64,000 nt of DNA from Proteromonas lacertae (lineage: Eukaryota > Sar > Bigyra > Opalinata > Proteromonadidae). The notes beneath the pieces were generated by a model. The model saw only the letters and a list, made by a program, of their open reading frames with translations. It did no database searches and had not been told where the DNA came from. The stretch is taken from assembly GCA_002245135.1 (NCBI GenBank), contig NGBS01001165.1, forward strand, positions 1 through 64,000. Reading direction: 5' to 3'. Both the position numbers and the translations under genes were made by a program. How positions within the stretch are numbered: position 1 is the first letter of the stretch; every line of letters begins with the position of its first letter. Shown here piece after piece: positions 61,148 through 64,000 of the stretch.

Positions 61148-61970
61148 CTGCAGGTATTATAGAAGGATTATCATTGTTATAAACTTGATATAAATATCGA
61201 CGATTTGCTCCTTGAAGTAAATATTTACTTTTCAATTCTTTTAAATGAAATATTTCACTTTCTACACTTAATGGTTTTTCTTTTATTTCATTTTCCAGTA
61301 ATTTCACTTTCCAATTTGATTCTTTTACGCTTACAAATGATATTTCATGAATTAATGGAACTTGAGATATGTTTTTAAATGAAGTCTCTATATACATCTT
61401 TTCTTTTATTCTTTTTGCTTTTACCGTCACTTCTAATGGATTATACACTTCGAATTTGAATGGCTTAACTATATTCTTCTTTATATTTCCTTCTACATAT
61501 TCTATTTTGACATTCAAAGTGTGGAGTCCTACTTCTATTAGTGTTTGGGATATAACCATATTAACTGTGTGATCTACTTCAAGTAAAGGTAAAGGATTTA
61601 GTGGTTCCTAGTAATTTCTATATACTAAAATAAATACTGGTAATTTATCACCTGTTTTATGTGCATGTGATGATCTTCTATCTTTCAATTGATATGTATT
61701 CCTTGGGGTGACCAATTCTACTGAATATGCAACATTTTCTATATCACGCTTTGTTTTGTTTATTATATTCACTATACAACTGAAATTTTGTCCTAAAAAC
61801 ACATTCCTATTGAGATTTAAATAAAATTGTGAATACCCAAAGCCTTTTGGAATATTAGCGGATAAATTAAGGACCATATGCTCACACAAATCGAATGAAT
61901 TAAATAATGGAGTTGATGGTTGGGTTAGTTTCAATTCTGGCTTAAGTAAACGCATGACTAAAAATGACAT
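60672..61970 (-). CDS. TRAPP complex subunit 13 (TRAPPC13)
   Basis: Three exons with introns of about 30 and 60 nt (the second (TA)-rich). The start MSFLVMRLLKPELKL matches the MRLxKP opening of TRAPPC13. Family landmarks follow: LNRNVFLGQNFSCIVNI, DHTVNMVISQTLIEVGLHTL, FKFEVYNPLEVTVKAKR, YIETSFKNISQVPLIHEISF, KYLLQGANRRYLYQVYN, SIKWLTLGGECGKLQTPPIS. It ends NNLPRLLIL. TRAPPC13 is a beta-sandwich subunit of TRAPP III, acting in Golgi and autophagy vesicle tethering. Length about 410 residues fits. It is convergent with fibrillarin and divergent (129 bp) from the gene at 62100. Confidence 0.9.
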
Positions 61971-62099
61971 AAAAAATGCACAATAATACCCTTAATTTCA
62001 AATGGACAACTACTATAATCTACAGACATGTTGATTCTGTTTTGTTTTTGAAAAGAAGAAATGTCTTGAAACGAGTATATTTTTTGAATCAAAAATTAG
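61971..62099. promoter_or_regulatory. 129-bp divergent promoter TRAPPC13 / 62100 gene
   Basis: It holds TTTTTTGAATCAAAAATTAG immediately before the plus-strand start, a TTGAA/TTCAA-type word like those near several other starts. Confidence 0.35.
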
Positions 62100-64000
62100 A
62101 TGTTTAAATCTGTGTTGAAACTAACAAAGCCAGTGACAAAATTTACTCAAGCAGCAGCATCCTGCAATTATGTTCATTGCTGCTCTATTGTAATTCCAAA
62201 AGAATCAACTTGTAACATAAATCAACAATTGGTAAGGTGTTTTGCTAAAGAAACAAAACCAAAACAACCTAAAAAGGAATCAAAGAAAAAAGAAAAGTCC
62301 TTAAAGTCTGAAGTAAAAGCTGATGAAAAAATCACAAAGACTTCTGATCTTGCTAAAAAGAAAGAATCAAATACTGAAAAGAGCAAGAAATTAAGCAAAA
62401 AAGAAGAATATGAAAGAGCAGTTGCAGCAAAGAAAGCAAAAGAGCAAGAAATGTCAAAAGAAAAATCAAAAATAGAAAATCAGGAAGAGAAAGGTGAAGT
62501 TAATGTTACTAAAGAAATAAACAAAGAAACAGTTAATATGAATCAAAATGTTGAAATTGAGAAGGAATTTGTCCCAGATATTAACTCATGGAGTAAGAAA
62601 ATCTTATTAGCGAACTCCTTGAAGCCAGCTATCAGAATATTAGAAGAACATCAGAGTGAATTTCCCTTAAATGAAATCCCTTACATTATAAAGACATTTG
62701 GTGTGTATTTTTCATCTGCACAATCTAAACAAGGATATGCAGATATAAAAAATCTCAATGAATTCAAATCATTTTCAAATTTCTTAGATAAATATTACGA
62801 GAATAATTTCAAAGATAATAATAATACAAAATATCCAGTATATCCAGTATATATAATATAAATTTATAGATAAGTCCAACTCAAATGGTAGATGTCTTAA
62901 TCACATTAAATCGTATGAGTTTCACTAACCATTCACTCTACAACTTGTTATTTAATAAAATACAGACATTAACAAACTCATTAACACCATCACATTTATC
63001 CAAATTACTATGGTTATATGCTTCTAATAAAAGTTCAAATTATTATCATCACCAAGTCACTCCAGTAGTGAGATTATTAAATGATCATTTCAATGAATTA
63101 AGTGAAGAGAATCTATGTAGGTGTTTATGGTCAATTGCTCATTTACATCGATATGATTTTCAAGATATATTGGAGAATGGATTAAACTGTTTAGTGAAAA
63201 TGAATCAAGCCAAACAAATTGATTTGTATATTTATATATTTATATATTTATTTTATATAGACATAAGTTATTATCAATGCTTCCAGAAATACCAAATCGT
63301 AATACTTCTTCTTGTAGATAGTATATATATAAATTTATTTTGTTTTATTTATTAAATAATATAGTTTTAATGCATTATTTCGTATGTTAATCCCTTATAA
63401 TGGTCAATTATCTTATTCTGATGCAGTAACCATATTACATGCATATGTGAATCATAGTGATGATATTAGTTTCAGTACAGTGAGGAAATATGAAGATATA
63501 TTACATAAACCAACACCTGAATTAGAGAATCTATTAAATCAATCATTTATATTAGCATCTGAACAGTATATATATATATATTATTGTGTTTATTATATAG
63601 TATTAATGAATTTAACAAGTCTCAATTAGTGGAGTTTTCATTCTATATAAATCACTCCAAAACAGCTATTCCAGATCATATAATGGCAAATGTATTAAAA
63701 AAGACTTCAGAAATGATTAAAGATTATGGACCAGCTGCATCTTTAATAGCCTTAGATTTATTTGGAACTCACACAAAGGAGTTTATATTAGATAACTTAA
63801 ATGTATATTCAGCAGTATTAGAACAAGTAAAATCACATTTCAATGTAATGTCAGAAACTCAATTGAATATAACAATTGAATTGTTCAGTGTTATACACAA
63901 TATGTTGAGAGAAGAAGATAAGATATTGCCAACTTTAATACCTATTTTATATAAAATCATTACAAAACCTGAGAATAACAATTATTCTACCAGATTAGTT
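62100..64000 (+). CDS. Mitochondrial helical-repeat protein (FASTK/OPR-like candidate), 3' partial
   Basis: The start MFKSVLKLTKPVTKFTQAAA is a basic, acid-free presequence typical of mitochondrial import. A Lys/Glu-rich linker of about 100 residues follows, then helical repeats resembling octotricopeptide/FAST-kinase-type RNA-binding proteins (SPTQMVDVLITLNRMSFTNH; LTPSHLSKLLWLYASNKSSN; LSEENLCRCLWSIAHLHRYD; LSYSDAVTILHAYVNHSDDI). At least five exons with GTAT...TAG introns, several (TA)n-rich, joined in one frame. The window ends inside the gene (last read NYSTRLV). Likely role: organellar RNA processing or translation. No RAP domain can be seen because the 3' end is missing. Confidence 0.5.

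Overview
The window is nuclear DNA from an AT-rich, gene-dense unicellular eukaryote. Genes carry many very short introns (mostly about 23-50 nt) that nearly all begin GTAT and end TAG, intergenic gaps are short, and no bacterial operon features are seen. Host genes stop at TAA or TAG in the expected places, so the nuclear code looks standard. A metazoan/amoeba-type histone H3 followed by a histone 3' stem-loop argues against a fungus. I cannot place the organism in a phylum.

Layout. 1-4000: a secreted or receptor-like protein with tandem UrtA-type periplasmic-binding folds (minus strand, cut by the window start). 5.6-8.3 kb: an Aurora-like kinase and an SDR oxidoreductase back to back, then histone H3. 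8.9-11.9 kb: mobile DNA, namely a decayed gene with a Polinton-type polymerase-B signature and a 2.26 kb Mutator-like element with 421-bp inverted repeats and a 9-bp target duplication. 12.4-19 kb: a full ABCA transporter. 19.3-23.2 kb: a 7TM receptor joining a periplasmic-binding ectodomain to an RGS domain. 23.3-30.9 kb: a nuclear-looking phosphoprotein candidate, DRG1 GTPase, mitochondrial porin (VDAC), a CENP-B-like HTH protein, a HEAT protein and a small unknown protein.

31-53.8 kb is the most unusual part. Four paralogous minus-strand genes (A-D) each encode an Hsp110/Hsp70-type ATPase that passes almost directly into a lid-like helical segment, with no recognisable beta substrate domain. 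They then diverge into Glu-rich or D-x-D-G-N repeat linkers and end in a shared LAPTP helix plus a Tudor-like barrel candidate. An ARM-repeat giant and a GATA-like zinc-finger protein lie between copies B and C. 54-64 kb: housekeeping genes PPP4R1, a fucosyltransferase-like enzyme, PIG-K, fibrillarin, TRAPPC13 and the start of a mitochondrial helical-repeat protein.

Several genes pair head to head over 59-350 bp, implying shared bidirectional promoters. Single-base frame breaks recur in otherwise intact genes (near 950, 33808, 36290, 37206, 49372 and possibly 57130). They may be assembly indels or real decay and should be checked before the affected proteins are used.
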